Notes: generated from the letters alone by a model not told the origin. Shown: positions 32,073 to 44,765, numbered from the stretch's first letter. The stretch is 64,000 nucleotides of DNA from Paramacrobiotus metropolitanus (GCF_019649055.1 NW_026570283.1:682001-746000); one strand, 5' to 3'. A program made the numbers and translations.

Positions 32073-32502
32073 CCGATTGCGGAAGATTTCCGGCCACAAC
32101 ATTTGTACAGTTGCCTCTTAGCTCTTTCTCCAGCCATTTATTGCCGTCGTGAATAGATTTTTATAATGTTTTACTTCTGCATCCGGGCGATGACCGGGCT
32201 CTGGCCAATATGTCGCTTCCCACATGGCGTGGTTATGGTCTCCAGTCGACGTGACGTTTAAGCAAAAGCCGGGAACAGCAGCGGCAGCTGCTGCACAAAC
32301 TGTTCGTGATCGATGAAGTCGTCTGATTCCAAAATGGCATCGAGACTGTTGGTTAGCAGTAACTTAGCACCTGCTGCACCAGCGTCGCATAGCCTTTTTG
32401 GCGGAGGAAGACAAAACTTGCAAACCGATCGTTCAGCGTGCAGAAGAAAGTTGAGTCGGTCAAATGGTTACGATCGATGTTGACGGTAATTTTCCGAGAA
32501 TA

Positions 32503-33236
32503 GATTGTGTTCGCAAGCACAAAAAGGCTTACGATATACGGTACGATATACGATAGGCTCTTCTACGTCATCACGGTGTACCCTTACCGGACCGTTTGAC
32601 GGTAGGATCGACGGTAGAAGGCCGAGATATCGTAATGCCTACCGTTGGCGTCTGCGATATAGCAACCACCCTCAGTGGCAGTGGCATGAAGCACAACGTT
32701 TGCAGCTGCCAAATCATGAAACTTTAAAATTGTTCTGGCAGATTTTACTTATACTTGATTCAATAGAAAAGAATATTAGAAGAAAGATAAAATTCTAAGG
32801 AATTTTTTGATACCAAGCGAGTGCAGTTTATCTAAAAATGAATGAATCTGCAACCATCTGAATTTAGCATGCCAAGCTTACGGAGCCGTTGGAGTTCTCT
32901 GCGCGAGCTGTCATTTAAAGTCCATAGGCGCCTGTATTAAAATTAAAATGCTCGTAAACAGATTCATGGGCTCTTAAATCTGGATGTTTTGGTATCAAAA
33001 AATAGTTTAGAATTTTAGTTTTCATCGAGTTTACAATTGAACGATTGTTACCATCTGCCAAAGCCTTAAAACTTGTTTGAACCGCTGCATGCTTCACGTC
33101 AGAGGCAGGATTGGACCGTATCGTTTACCGTCTGCGCGTTGCGATCACTCTAACTTGTCAACGGTACAGTCACGATACGGTGTCCCAGCGTATCGTATAC
33201 CGGACCGTCTATCGTTCGTGTGTAGCGAACACAATC
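32503..33236. mobile_element. Non-autonomous TA-target MITE in collar pseudogene
   Basis: The ends GATTGTGTTCGC and GCGAACACAATC are perfect 12-bp inverted repeats flanked by TA on both sides (32501-32502 and 33237-33238). Longer imperfect inverted arms rich in 'cgatatacggta'-like phrases lie inside, and an AT-rich interior has no transposase. The collar-gene reading continues on each side, so the insertion point is clear. The TA target suggests a Tc1/mariner-type source. Confidence 0.8.
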
Positions 33237-34382
33237 TAATAATTCGGCAGACGGTAGGCGAAATACAGCGGTTCCGTTTCTTAAGGCACTTTGCGCATTG
33301 ATGCAAGCATCATTCGTCTGGCATGGAATACGAAATATCAGTGTTTGGGAAGGTCGGTAATCGACAGCCATGATGTGCGACCAGTCCGACTGCCGATGGC
33401 ATACTCCAGATGCGCCCACTGAAAAGGAAGGGGAGAAAGTCGCTTCTCGCTTCCAGTTTCCTTTTTGATATAATCTTTCATGTGCTGCACATAATCATCA
33501 TCCCACATTTGCAACGTTAACTTCATGTAGAAAGATTCAAGTAGGTGATTATATATGAATTGGACAACAACGAAGCCATAGGTGCGAAGAAGAAGGTGGC
33601 ATCACCTGAGACCGATGCCGTTTGGAATATTCCAACTTGGCGGCCATCGTATGGCACGGTCAATGCCGGTGCTGACATGTTTACAAATGCAGGCAAAAGA
33701 AAATAGTTCTCTGACCAGTAGCAAAGGCCTAACTGTCGTATGTACAGTACTGAAATGGAAATAAAATCAATAGACGCGTTTAAAATACGTTTACTAAATT
33801 AATTTATTCGATTTTTCACTTGGTGAAAAAAGCATAATAAATTATTATAAAAAAATACCAAAAAAACAAGTAAGTATTTAAATAATAATAGTTGATAATT
33901 AGAACATAAATTATAAGCAGTAATTTTCTGAACCCTCTGTATAGAGATGAAATTAGTATAAAGCCTGGCTCACGTTTACCTGTAATTAAGCAAGGAGCTT
34001 GGAACAGCGCCAGCAAAAACGGTGGCAGATAACACGACGCCATAATTGTTGCAAACGCCCACTGAACAATACATTAAGTGAATTAAGGGAGACCCAATAA
34101 GTAGTAACAAAACTTACGCCAGCATGTAAAAACAGCATATTGCCTCGTCCAGCGAGCATTGCCTTCGTTAGTCACATGCAGAAAGCTGTAATATTACGTG
34201 TGCGTTTCGGATGTTTGGGTTCAATAGATGAACAAACACCGGAAGTTTCCCCATTCATCATACCCGATAACAGGGTTACAGAGATTTCTGCAGCGGATAA
34301 TTTTGTGATAAAGAGTTTTCTCGTCCACTTTTGCGCTTCGCTGTTTCTTGCTTGCTTGTTTTTGTTTTTGTATCGCACATCT

Positions 34383-34911
34383 TGACCACAGAGTGTGTGA
34401 ACGGGAAAAACGCGCATTCAATATACACACTCTAACCGGGCCAATCGCGCGAGTCGCACTTGGTGTGCATTGATAAATTTCGGATGTCTTACAAAATCGG
34501 GCCTGGAGAACTTCTTGAATATTAAGAAAAATTAGCGCTCTAAGAATTTTTAATTATGGTTATGCTCGAAAGCAACCATTAACATACAGCTTTGTTGTAA
34601 GCTCGAGTTACTTAAAACCAGATTTGTTGTGGTTTTTGGGATGACCCTGGAGGGGCGAGGGGTACGTCCAGCGGCAACATTCTTATTGGCAATGGGCCAC
34701 AGAACGATTCGAGCTCTTACCTACAGAACTTTTTTTCCAAGTGAATTGCAATTTAAATTAAAAGTCTTGATTTGTTGGACAGATTCACAAGAAGAAATGT
34801 TCATCTTTAAACCAAAAAAGCAGTATTTCGTACTTGGGAATTTTGCCCGGTTAGAGTGTGTATATTAAATGCGCGTTTTTCCCACGCACACACACTATGT
34901 GGTTCTAGATG
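34383..34911. mobile_element. Inverted-repeat element (MITE-like)
   Basis: About 45-60 bp inverted arms: 34393-34441 contains GAACGGGAAAAACGCGCATT and TCTAACCGGGC, and 34845-34894 carries the complement. The 400-bp interior has no ORF of note. No clear target duplication was found, so the exact ends and superfamily are uncertain. Confidence 0.6.
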
Positions 34912-35102
34912 TGCGAGCCAATACAGTACATAAGCTGCCAGTAGTTGCGTCAAATATTACCACGTATTGGGACTCTGATGTGAATTGTATCAAGGTCAGA
35001 ACTCTCGAGTGCGCAACAACTCACGCACTGATTTGTGAGTCAGACAGATTCACTGATAACGCCGCGCGCATTGGTCAGATGGAGAATCAGTTGCTGAATT
35101 AG

Positions 35103-35128
35103 AAAACCGAGCTGTTGAGCTCGGTTTT
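35103..35128. other. Perfect 11-bp stem hairpin
   Basis: AAAACCGAGCT and AGCTCGGTTTT are exact complements around the loop GTTG, directly after a small plus-strand frame. It looks like a bacterial intrinsic terminator but lies in animal DNA with no bacterial gene recognised nearby. Its meaning is unknown. Confidence 0.4.
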
Positions 35129-36819
35129 ATAATTCGCGCTCACATTCATGACCGCTTGTCAACTCTTTAAAATTATCCTGCACTGCTAATAAACGTTCGT
35201 AATGATCCAGGCTGCATTAAACTGTATGTAATTACGTTGTACTTACTGTAGTTCGTCATTAAGTTTTAAGATAATAAAATGTAATTAATTAACTTAATAA
35301 CTAGTAATTGAGCGAAAGTTTGATGAACTAACTAAACTCATTCACGCATAATTAGCACATTTAGCACCTAATTAATTAGCGAATCTGCCACTAATTAGTA
35401 ATTGCGCACCTGGTTTTTTTAGCACCTAATTAGCAAATTTATTACACATGAAGAAAATATTAATATTACATGTCATTAAGCTATGTGAAATTATTTTTCT
35501 TAATAAGTTTGCGCTTGTTGTGTTGCGTTGTCCATGGTAGTGAATGGCACTGAAGGCAGATTTATTGCAGAATTCACGGTGCTGTCAGATTTGGTGTTTA
35601 TTTCTACGAGTGTATCCGTTATCACTGGTGGGAACATTTTTCAGTTTTTTTCTCTTAGTCATAGCGGAAAGATGAGTAGCCGATACGTGCGCAGCTGTCG
35701 TGCCGCAGATACAAGCGGGCTGCTGATATTTGACAGTCCTAAGTATCGACTTCCCACGGCTTTCGCAGCACAAGGTTATATGAAATCTGCCTGCCGAATG
35801 AACCAAAGCCGGTACTATCTGTAAAGTAAAGGTTTACGAAAACCGGCAGTTCCAAATAGGAGGTCAAAGCTTATCAGGCCGTTGATCGCTAAGGCGGTTT
35901 CGTGTATCAGTCGGACAGTCAGCCAATTCAAACAAGCACATGAGGACCGATGCGGTAAAACAATCCCTGCAAAAGGAATGGGAACTGTTGTAGAATACTT
36001 GGCGCAAATGAAAATTCAATAACGCCGGCGGCTCGGCCACAGGAATCGAGTAGTTACTGTTTATACAAAGCTGATTTAGTAACAACCAGGAGGAATTGCA
36101 TCCGTTGGGAAAGAAAGTAGAGTACTTGTATGCAAAATGATCAATTTTACATACAAAGTAACGAAACTCTGTATGGTCATAAACTCGCAACCTTAGGTCA
36201 CGGTTGCGCAATAGTTACGAATCAAAATTATTTCTATTTCATCGGTGTCCATTCATTTCGGAAACCGTTCATTTCGGAGACCATTCATTTTGGAAACATG
36301 AGAAATATTTTCTTCGGTTTCTTATGCTTATTCTTATGTTATTTTTATGCTTCAGTTTACTTCTGCCTCTTTCTTATGCTATGATTCAAATGTTTGCTTA
36401 CGTTTCTTTAGGATGAAATATTTTTTGCCGGCCATATAGGAAATTATTCTGGAAAACCTACTTGGAAGAAAATATTTACGGTTTCAGTTACGGTGGAGGT
36501 CCTTCTGAGGCGGCGCATGCATGGTTTCACCGGTTTCACCGATTAAAGACGTTTTCTGGACAGTAGTAAATGGCTAAATGTAGATTCCAAATTTTATCTT
36601 TAACGAATCGGGAAACGAGTCTTGTATGTTTTACTTGCTCCCGATTCGAGTTAATGGCGGTAATTTTCCCGACAAAATGCCAAAATATTTTGAATGAGAT
36701 CACTGTTTAAATACGGTTTTAGAAATACCTAAACGTTAGAGCACTGTATCCCTACATGAAGCTACGCTACTTTCAGGCCAGGACACAGCTTGTCCATTCC
36801 GGTATTGCGCTTGTCATAC

Positions 36820-37222
36820 CGAGCAGATGTGACTACTACCGTACCCTTTTAAGCGACACCGTGCCTTGCACCAAAAGGGAGTTTAGGCTCATCATGGACA
36901 ATCTGAAGGAGCTGTACCGTGACCGGCAGCTGGAGTGGAACGGATTAGCGGCCATCATGGCCACAACAGGTATGGTGGCTCCTCCCTGAGGCTTCCGGTT
37001 GCGCATTTTTACGCAAGTCTCAATTACTCGTTATTTATAAATTCGTATTTTAAACAGTAAAATACACTAACGAGTAACCGCTGCCTCAATATTCGTCTAA
37101 TTCACCTGACTCTCAACCAAAAATAATTACAACAAATTAACCTGGTTTTTGCTAATAGTCTGCGCGGAGATGTTCGCGCCCTTCGGAGATTTCGCCCGTG
37201 AACTGGACATGCTAGCGTTTTA
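36820..37222 (+). pseudogene. Receptor guanylyl cyclase fragment (exons 1-2)
   Basis: Plus-strand similarity to cyclase copy 2. An exon-1-like piece (SDTVPCTKREFRLIMDNL, then ELYRDRQLEWNG and IMATTG) runs to about 36970, where a GT follows. An exon-2-like piece begins about 37159 after AG (VCAEMFAPFGDFARELDM). No later exons follow, so this is a truncated duplicate in the opposite orientation to the parent genes. Confidence 0.75.
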
Positions 37223-37239
37223 CACAGTACGGCAGTTTG

Positions 37240-37560
37240 CAAATTGTGATGTCCGTCGGTCACCGCAACTCAATGCGGGTCAAAATCACATTGTGATCAA
37301 TGGTTGCTTTGTGTAACTGTGGGCGTAAATCCCAGCACACCAAATTGTTCACGGAAGTTAACTGGTGGACAAGCACTGCTCTGAATGGAGCAGACGTTGG
37401 AATCGTATTGGCTTTAAGTAGCACAGTCATCAAAGAAGGCGGAAGCGCCATTGCACAACAGCAGCACGAACATTATGACGTCACCAGTACACCACAGTCC
37501 GTAACGGCGGCATTTTTTTAAATTTTGCACAAATCAGGGATTTTCTAAAACCACTGGAAG
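37240..37560. repeat. Diverged duplicate of 19100-19440
   Basis: Shares ordered phrases with the segment upstream of cyclase copy 2. Together with the cyclase fragment next to it, it appears to come from a segmental duplication of that gene's 5' end. Confidence 0.45.
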
Positions 37561-37749
37561 GAAGCAGTCGTAAGCATTTCTACAAATCGTACATTTTTGC
37601 AAATCGTACACCAGATGTTGAAATCTGACTACAATTATCGTATATTTGCGGATGCTTTTGACTGCACTGCAGCACTGCGATAAGATTTAATACTGTCATA
37701 ACGAACGCTCGAAATTGCAGTGCACTGTAAAAACCACTTGCTCACTAGT

Positions 37750-38063
37750 CACCATCAATCATTCTGCATCTGCATCTGGAAAATTCCAATCTGTCGGTCA
37801 TCATATGGCACGTTGAATGCCGGCCATGACAGGTTGACCGGCCATGACAGGTTGAAAATTATGCGTACGAATGAAAATCAGCCTTAGAGAATTAGAAACT
37901 GAAGACATTACGAAAGACATTCAGCGCGACAGGAACTATATGACGTTGTAAATGACGTTGTAAAAGTCATCTATAAATTTTAAGCTCAAACGGCACCTGC
38001 AATGAAACCCAGCACTGCAAACAGCGTCAGAAGTAGCGTTGTCCGGAATAACGACGCCACATA
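37750..38063 (-). pseudogene. Collar-domain gene fragment (exon 1 and start of exon 2)
   Basis: On the minus strand, a 64-nt exon-1-like piece ends at a GT donor at about 38000 and encodes ASLFRTTLLLTLFAVLGFIA. The codon at the usual ATG position is GTG. Near 37790-37830 the start of exon 2 is visible (VPYDDRQIGIFQM), after which similarity stops. This is a 5' fragment of another family member. Confidence 0.65.
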
Positions 38064-38729
38064 ATGCATGGGTACAAATTCGCTAGTCGGACGAAACGGC
38101 GTCGAAGCCCACATAATTTACTCGACATAGGCCCCTTGCGCCGTAAAACGAATTCTTTCTGATTTGTATTAATTTTAAAAGTTCCATGTACTGTACACTA
38201 AACCCTGCACTTGACGGAGATTTGTACGCATTGAGCCTTGTACTGTACACTAACCCTGTACTTGACGGAGATTTATACGCAATTTGAGCATTCAGCATTG
38301 TAGAAATATCGAATATCAGCTACGGGACCGAAGCCGATTGTTAGAATGTGACCATTTCCACGGTAGGAGCTGCAATAAAAAACTTTGCAATTCAGCTGTC
38401 AGCTCTGAAACTCTTCCTTTAAAATTTAATTGAAGACAAGAGTGTTTTAAAACTACAGCAAAACTATTTTCGAAGGATCGCTCGGCTTGCCGATGCATGA
38501 CATCATGCATTTTGCTAGTTAATTCTGGTCTGCCTCATAACTTCTTTATCACATGTGCAACTTAAGATCAGCAGTATAGTGGTAAACTGGTACTGTACTA
38601 AAAATTGCAATCCTCCACAATGTGGGCGCTTTCGAACCACAAAGCAGTTCACCAAGACGCAGCTCGGAAGAAGTTTCGTAAAATCGAAAGAATGAGCAGG
38701 GTCAGATATGTGCCGAAACACATCAACTT

Positions 38730-40354
38730 TCAGCAGGCGCGTATAAGATAAATTACAGCCTGATAAGGAGGCATGTTGTTATGTGCCTGGTTACCGCCGG
38801 TTGCATGAGTAAATAGCTGGTCAAAAGCTGTTACTACATAGAAACCAGATTGACCGTTGTGGCCGCCGTAGTAAACGAAGACCAAGTCTTTAGGAACTGG
38901 TTGGTGATTCCATGCCATAGAGTGCCAGGATTGATGATGCTGATGGGAAGGCATTTCATTAACGGTCAAAAGATGTGCCTTTTCCCCGCCTCTACTGCCA
39001 GAGGCCATAGACGCATCAGAGCCCACAAGGAACTGACCTTCCAGATTCGGTGTTCTTCCACTGGGCAACAAGTTGGCCAGCTGGGGATACGTGCTGATGT
39101 TAAATGCCTGTCCATTGCAGCGCAACCAGCATGCCTTCTGTAAATCCACAGCCACTGCTTGGATGGAACCAACGGGGGCATCCGCAGCATCCAGTAATTT
39201 GATTTGATCCTGCACTGTGGCTTTCAAAACATTTACTTGATGCTGCAAGGAACTGGTCAGCGGTACAGAGCTAATACCGGCCGCCAAACTGTAATCGGCT
39301 TGACGTTTACTTGCACGGATAGCCAGCGTCCGGAAGTGGTCTTGTTCTCGCAGTCGTTGCAAATCCAAGCAGTACATTGCAACGTCCGAATGGTGGCCTT
39401 TCTCTGGCCGGTATGTTGCCTGCCACATGGCCGGTGTGAAATGTATGGTTGACGTGATGTTCTTGCGAAAAGCCGGCAGCAGTCGCGTCAACTGCTCTTC
39501 GAACTGTTCGTGATCGACGAATTCATCCGCTTCCAAAGCAGCATCGAGACTGTTGGTCAACACTTGATGCAACAATTGCGAATAATCTTCCTTGCGGAGA
39601 AAGACATAACCGGTAAACTGCTCGAGAATTGTACGGAAACTCAGTGTGTCTTGCAAGTGGATTTTGTTGACATCGACGTTGACCTTACGCGGATGTGTAC
39701 TCGGTAAAGTGTATGCAAAATGCAGAAGGACGGTAGCAGTTGCAGCGGTCCCGTTTTTTATGGCACGTTGCGCCTCAGTACAGGCGACACTCGTAGAGCA
39801 GCGGATTCGAAAGATCAGAGTTTGCGGGAGGTTGGTAATCGCTTGCCAAGATGTACGAGCGTGGTGACTACCAACAGAGTATTCCACGTGCATCCAATGA
39901 AAAGGCAGTTGAAGAATTTCGCTTTTCTCGTTTCCCGTTTTCTTGATAACATAATTGCTTATCTGTTTCACGAAATCATCATCCCACATTTGTAATGTTA
40001 GCCCGAAGTAAGACGCGTCTACGGTTTGGTCATATATCACTTGAGTTGAATCGGACAGTAGAGTGGCCATGGGTACAAAGAAGAAGGTAGGGTCAGCGGA
40101 GTCCAGAGTCTTGCGAAAAATACCAATCTGCCGGCCATCGTACGGCACCGAGAAGGTTAGGGATGATAGGTTGACGAATGGTGTAATTACGAAAAATTCT
40201 TTAATCCGTGTGTCAGTTAATTACCAATACTCAGTAGTATACTGCAGACTTTGTAAAAAATGGTTATACAATTCGAAATGCGGACTGCACCTTTAGTATG
40301 TATCGGCGCTGAAAGCAGCTTCAAAAGCAACGTTATCCACCGTAGCGAAGCCAT
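38730..40354 (-). CDS. Secreted collar-domain protein, copy 1 (510 aa, two exons)
   Basis: Exon 1, 40354-40291 (64 nt), encodes a signal peptide (MASLRWITLLLKLLSAP); exon 2 is 40198-38730. The phase-1 junction joins in frame, giving 1533 nt. The N-terminal 330 residues belong to no family I know: PYDGRQIGIF, LTLQMWDDDF, a cysteine pair in RIRCSTSVACTEAQ, FLRKEDYSQLLHQVLTNSLD, and a short coiled-coil-like helix (SLQHQVNVLKATVQDQIK). The C-terminal 150 residues match the phage tail collar pattern: GSIQAVAVDL, CWLRCNGQAFN, YPQLANLLPSGRTPNLEGQF, LTVNEMPSHQHHQS, NQAHNNMPPYQAVIYLIRAC. It is probably an extracellular protein; substrate or partner unknown. The intron position, phase and exon-1 length equal those of the copy at 48207-49830. 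The spliced signal-peptide exon shows that it is an animal gene, not a contaminant. Confidence 0.88.
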
Positions 40355-43112
40355 AACATGCCCGACGTTAAGTAGTGTCCAAATACCCTATTCAACGTAG
40401 CTAAACCTGCTGCACCATCGAATGAACTCTTTTCTAGTCTGCATTTTGATAATTATAGAATAATTAGCATGCTTCCCTGCTCTTGTTAAGTGACGCTCGT
40501 TGGCTGATAGCAAGCTGATAACCACTGCAACAGATCAACGGAAGCCGATTCTTTCTCCAATTAGTATAGCCCTTTCGATCGGTTATGACCGATATTATGT
40601 CATTTGTCGTTACCGAAATGATGGACAGTATCCGCTGCGAACGAACGTTGAACATTGGAGGACACTGTAAAATCATATGCCCACTATCCATAATCAGAAA
40701 TTTTGATATTTATAAAGGATAGCGTTCCGTTTAATCACTAATTTTGGTAATGGGACATTGGGACAGACCGATGTTGGCTCGCGTTGCGATGGATTTGTTG
40801 TTGAAATATCAACACGAACCATTACAACAGCGATAGTTCGACAGTTCGCTCGATAGTCCTATCAGGCAATTGCCAACTGCCATTTTTACTTACGTAGTAG
40901 CTTCGACCACCTGATAGTGTAGACTGGTTTTAACTATGGAATTATATAATTGTCCAGGTCGCCACAGAACTACAATTCTACGTCTTACCCGGGCCCGGTC
41001 AGAAGCTTTCCTCTCAAAATGCAGTTTTTGTGCGGTTTGTTTGCAGCAAAATTTTGGTTTCTGTTTGAAGACAAAATATGCACTGGAAATAGTTGAAAAA
41101 ATATTTTCATCGGTGATGGTCCAGGTGAGGGGTTTATAAAGCCAAATTTTAGGGAAGTGACCGGCACATATGCCAAATTCGTACACATGAACGAAAGTTT
41201 TCATATTCGCGCTCCCAAGCATACAATGTATTTTTGTTGTAATCTGTGACATTTTGATTCGTATCCATTGGCGTGAAAACTTGTTTGCGCGCGCAACATC
41301 CATTTCGGGAGTTATGGCTGTAAAAAAATTCCATATTGCTAAAGGCATTCAGGTGTACCAAAAGTCTCATATGGACCGATATCCCTTCAATTTTGCATGT
41401 GAATGCACACATGCTTGAGGACCGTTTTTACAAAAAATCATCGGTCTGGCATTTTTCACATCTTAAAATGAATTCTAAAATTTTTGATAATCATTTTAAA
41501 ATTTGAAAAAAAATGGTGCAGTTCTAATTCAGTTCAAAAATAATCGTCATACTTGAGCGCATTACATGCAAAATTTAAAGGAAATGGAAATCGGCATATA
41601 ATGAGACTTTTGGTACACCTGAATGCTTTAAACTTTTCGGAATGTTCTTACAACCACAACTTCCGAACCGGATGTAACGCGCATAAATGGTTTTCACGCC
41701 AGTGTATACAAATCATTAGGCTACAGAATGTGATGAAAAAATACAAAAAAGGGTTGGAAAGGGCGCGAAAGTAAAAGTTTAAGCATATGCAACCGAATTT
41801 TGTGCCATGCACCGGCACACTTCCTATAAGTATCTGGAAGATTGCGAAAGAGCGTTTACCGGGTGATTTTTGTAGCAGATCTGCAGATGTATACGTTTAC
41901 GGCAGCCACATACGCAATAAATGAGAATCTGCACATTTTACCATTTCCCACTTTATTTTCGTTCATATGGGGATACACGTGCCAATCAAGACAGTTAATT
42001 ACTGCAACAACAAAAGCTCATATAACGCTGGCGCTTTTTTCACACATCATGGTGTTTCGACTAGTGCTTCAGTAAACAGGAAGTGATAACTAGTGCAGTA
42101 TGGCGATAAGCAATAGATATTCGGTATCATCGTCACCGATTGCAGCTGAGAGTTTTACCGGGACCGGAAACGTTTCAAGCGAGTTCGATATACCATGGTA
42201 CTGGTCGTACCCAAAGCGTTCGTTTTGCCGGTTTATCCGATTTACCCTTTTTTCGCATTTTGTTGTTAAACATCCGGGTTCAGTAGCATCGCGCCAGCAG
42301 AACGAAATGTTGATAATCTACCTAGAAATGCTCTACCGTAGACTTTTCGGTTATGTAATAGTTTTATCGGGGCCATGAACCCAACGCAGATTTAATTATC
42401 GAATTTTATCAAGCCTTAAGCCTTAATGAGTAAGATTCTGTACGCAGAATTTGTTTATTATTGCCCAGACGTAAATGATCACATCTCCCATGGCCATGAC
42501 CGCAAAAAAATCTGTGGTAATTACACGGCATCGGATATGTGCCAAAACAAAAACAGCATTAACGCCTGACTCCATAAACAGGAATAATCATCACGGAACA
42601 CTGAACTGTGTAAAAGTACGTAATAATAATCTGAATTTTTGAATTAAATGACGGAGTTTTGAACTAGTTGCTTGCATTTGCACTGACAATAAGACAATAA
42701 AGGAAACGCGGCCGGATAACCCCAAGCGGTCGCAGACAACCAATGATTATTAAAAGGGTTCATTATTTTATCATTACACTGTTCAAATCGTGGAGCTACC
42801 GTGTCTTTCTGGTCGAAAAAAGTAGAAAATAACAGTTATGATATAAAACCTTCCAGCCGGTGACAAGCTCCTCTGAATTGACAATATTGTTATATCGTCC
42901 GACTCTAATCAGGACTCCCATTGGCATATGTCGAGCGGAGGAATTATATCACTCCCAGCCTAGTTGGCTTCGTTTCGCTCCATATCTAAATTGATATCGT
43001 TGATGCCTTCTCACCGTCCGGCAGTGACGCCTCGGAAACGATGGAGTTGTGGAAAGCCGAAGGCCGACAAACAGAAGTGCCAGAATGTGACTTACGAAAG
43101 CTGCAAAAAAAA
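40355..43112. other. Intergenic region upstream of collar copy 1
   Basis: No gene recognised. It contains a large inverted repeat (41150-41830). The segment 42060-42300 is similar to 50175-50420, which lies upstream of the second collar gene; shared phrases include 'cagtaaacaggaagt.ataac' and 'caccgattgc'. The genes were therefore probably duplicated with some flank. Confidence 0.5.
41150..41830. mobile_element. Large imperfect inverted repeat (foldback-type element)
   Basis: Minus-strand translation of 41149-41412 and plus-strand translation of 41553-41774 show the same string with differences (MRLLVHLNA followed by similar residues). The arms are therefore about 260 bp inverted copies separated by 140 bp. 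The outer part shares 'ccggcacat' and its complement. There is no clear target duplication. It is probably an old foldback or MITE-derived element. Confidence 0.55.
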
Positions 43113-43620
43113 ATGAGACTTGCAGCTCTGTAATGTGCCGGTTTCAATTTTGTTTAACTTAATTTGCGACTACGAGACAAACGTAGCCCAATTTCTTGCG
43201 CAGTCCAGACCGGAAGCCGGTATTTGGCCCAATGCGTTTCTCCCAGCCTTCCAGCTGAATGCGTTTCTCGATCTCCTTGACGACGAGACGAATAAGATCT
43301 CCATTGGTGTGCGTCTTTTAGCGGATATTTGCGAGCCACATAAATGCACCAAATATCATATGTTGACAAGCTCGGGCACCACAGGTTATCGTGCAGCTAC
43401 TCTGCCGGTAGACAAGCGCGACACGGTGGATTAAACAGCATTGTGTGCTGGGCCTGTTTTTCAGCCGGCGTTCCCGCTAAGCTTGTACCACGCGGCACGT
43501 CCTCCATACCAGATCGACGCCTTGACGGTTGTACAACTTGCGCCTAGAAAAGGGGAAAGTGCCTGGCTTGGGATGTGAAGTGTGTCGCCACGCATGTTTT
43601 CACCGATAATGACCTTTTCA
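43113..43620 (+). pseudogene. Retroelement C-terminal fragment (decayed)
   Basis: Same family as the region at 63187-64000: FLAQSRPEAGIWPNAF, LLDDETNKISIGVRLLADIC, SAGRQARHGGLNSIVC. It is a decayed copy with several breaks and no upstream reverse transcriptase in the window. The family of retroelement is not certain. Confidence 0.7.
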
Positions 43621-44765
43621 CATACCTTTCGCCTGTAGGAGAGTTGACAGAGGAACGGATGGCGATAGGAAAGCGATAGTTGTTGTACAATCCAGAATCC
43701 AGATTACAATATGCATTACCTACCAGGTCCGCGCAAATTCGCGGAATAAATAAGCGATCGACTGAATGCAAAAATTAATTGCTTGCAACTACTTCGATCG
43801 ATAATATTATAGGTAGAAGTATAATTTTCTCTGTTGCTAATGTGTTTCTCTGGAATTTCTGTCAGTTTCTCAGTGTTTTTGACCTTTCTTTTCAAAAAAC
43901 GCTACTTCTAATTAAGGAAAATGTTGTTTCAAGAAATTTAGAAGTTTCGCTTAATTTCTCTTAGGACTTGCTCCGGTTTTCCTAGTAATTTAAGCGTTAC
44001 TGTTACCATTAAACGCCAGTGGCAAAAAAATCGCTTATAGGCTTCGGTTAGTCGGCACTCGACAGTAGGAGTACCGAGTACGGTACATTTTGCTTACAGC
44101 ACATTTTCAGTTCTGAAATTTGCCGGTTTCTCAACATCTCAGTCTTACACGTGTTTTGTCGTTAACTGGAACGACGAGCATAGTGCATGCATGCTGCATT
44201 ACGCGATACCCGAATCGCAGACCAATGCAGGTGCTTGCGGTATGTAAACCAGTTTGTATCCTGTATGAGTATACGTAAATTTAAGTAAATCTGCGTTATT
44301 TGGAAACGCATGCATTTCCGCTCGTCTCCCCAGTGGCAGAGGAACCTGCTGGCCGCAAATTCACGGTAAAAATACAGGACTGGAGCACGTGATTACGAGT
44401 ACAAATGCCGGATCTTTTCACGTGAAGTGTCCGCTTAGTCACTTTCATACCAATATTGCCATAAATGAGACTATATAGTGTCATTCAAGTCTTTTGTCCG
44501 GTAACTGTTCTCTTTGTTGCTTCACGGACTGAAAATAACCAGCGGAGAAACTCGTAATACTGGAAACGAGTTTTCCGGTCTTTAAAATGAAGATATAAAG
44601 GTCATAGTAGAATTGTTTCAAAATTCGGGTTTACTTTATGTTTCTTGACTTTTAACCATTTTTTTCGTCAGTTTGAATAGTTATTATATTGTTTCGGTAT
44701 TTTGTTCTGGTTTTAAATGCTTAGGGTTAGAATTCCCCGCGCCCAGTAACGTTTCCCCTTTTCAG

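Larger units (their letters stand above)
31966..34043 (-). pseudogene. Collar-domain gene copy, 5' part (pseudogene)
   Basis: This is the 5' half of the gene that resumes at 21226. Exon 1 (34043-33980, 64 nt) encodes a signal peptide (MASCYLPPFLLALFQAPCLIT) and ends at a donor site; its length and phase equal exon 1 of the two intact genes. Exon 2 similarity runs from about 33700, with VPYDGRQVGIFQ, then LTLQMWDDDYVQHMKDYIKK, and on towards 32080. A 734-bp MITE (32503-33236) sits in it, and the frame is interrupted at several points. Both the MITE and the 10.7 kb element entered this copy. Confidence 0.8.
34044..36769. other. Intergenic region
   Basis: No recognised gene. It contains the inverted-repeat element at 34383-34911 and a 26-bp perfect hairpin at 35103-35128. 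35270-35470 is AT-rich with repeated 'taattagcac' phrases. A 115-codon minus-strand frame (35864-36211) carries several cysteines but no family signature. Confidence 0.5.

Noticed and set aside
35864-36211. Minus-strand 115-codon cysteine-bearing frame as a frizzled-like domain
   Set aside because: The cysteine spacing does not match that fold, and no splice sites or signal peptide support a gene.
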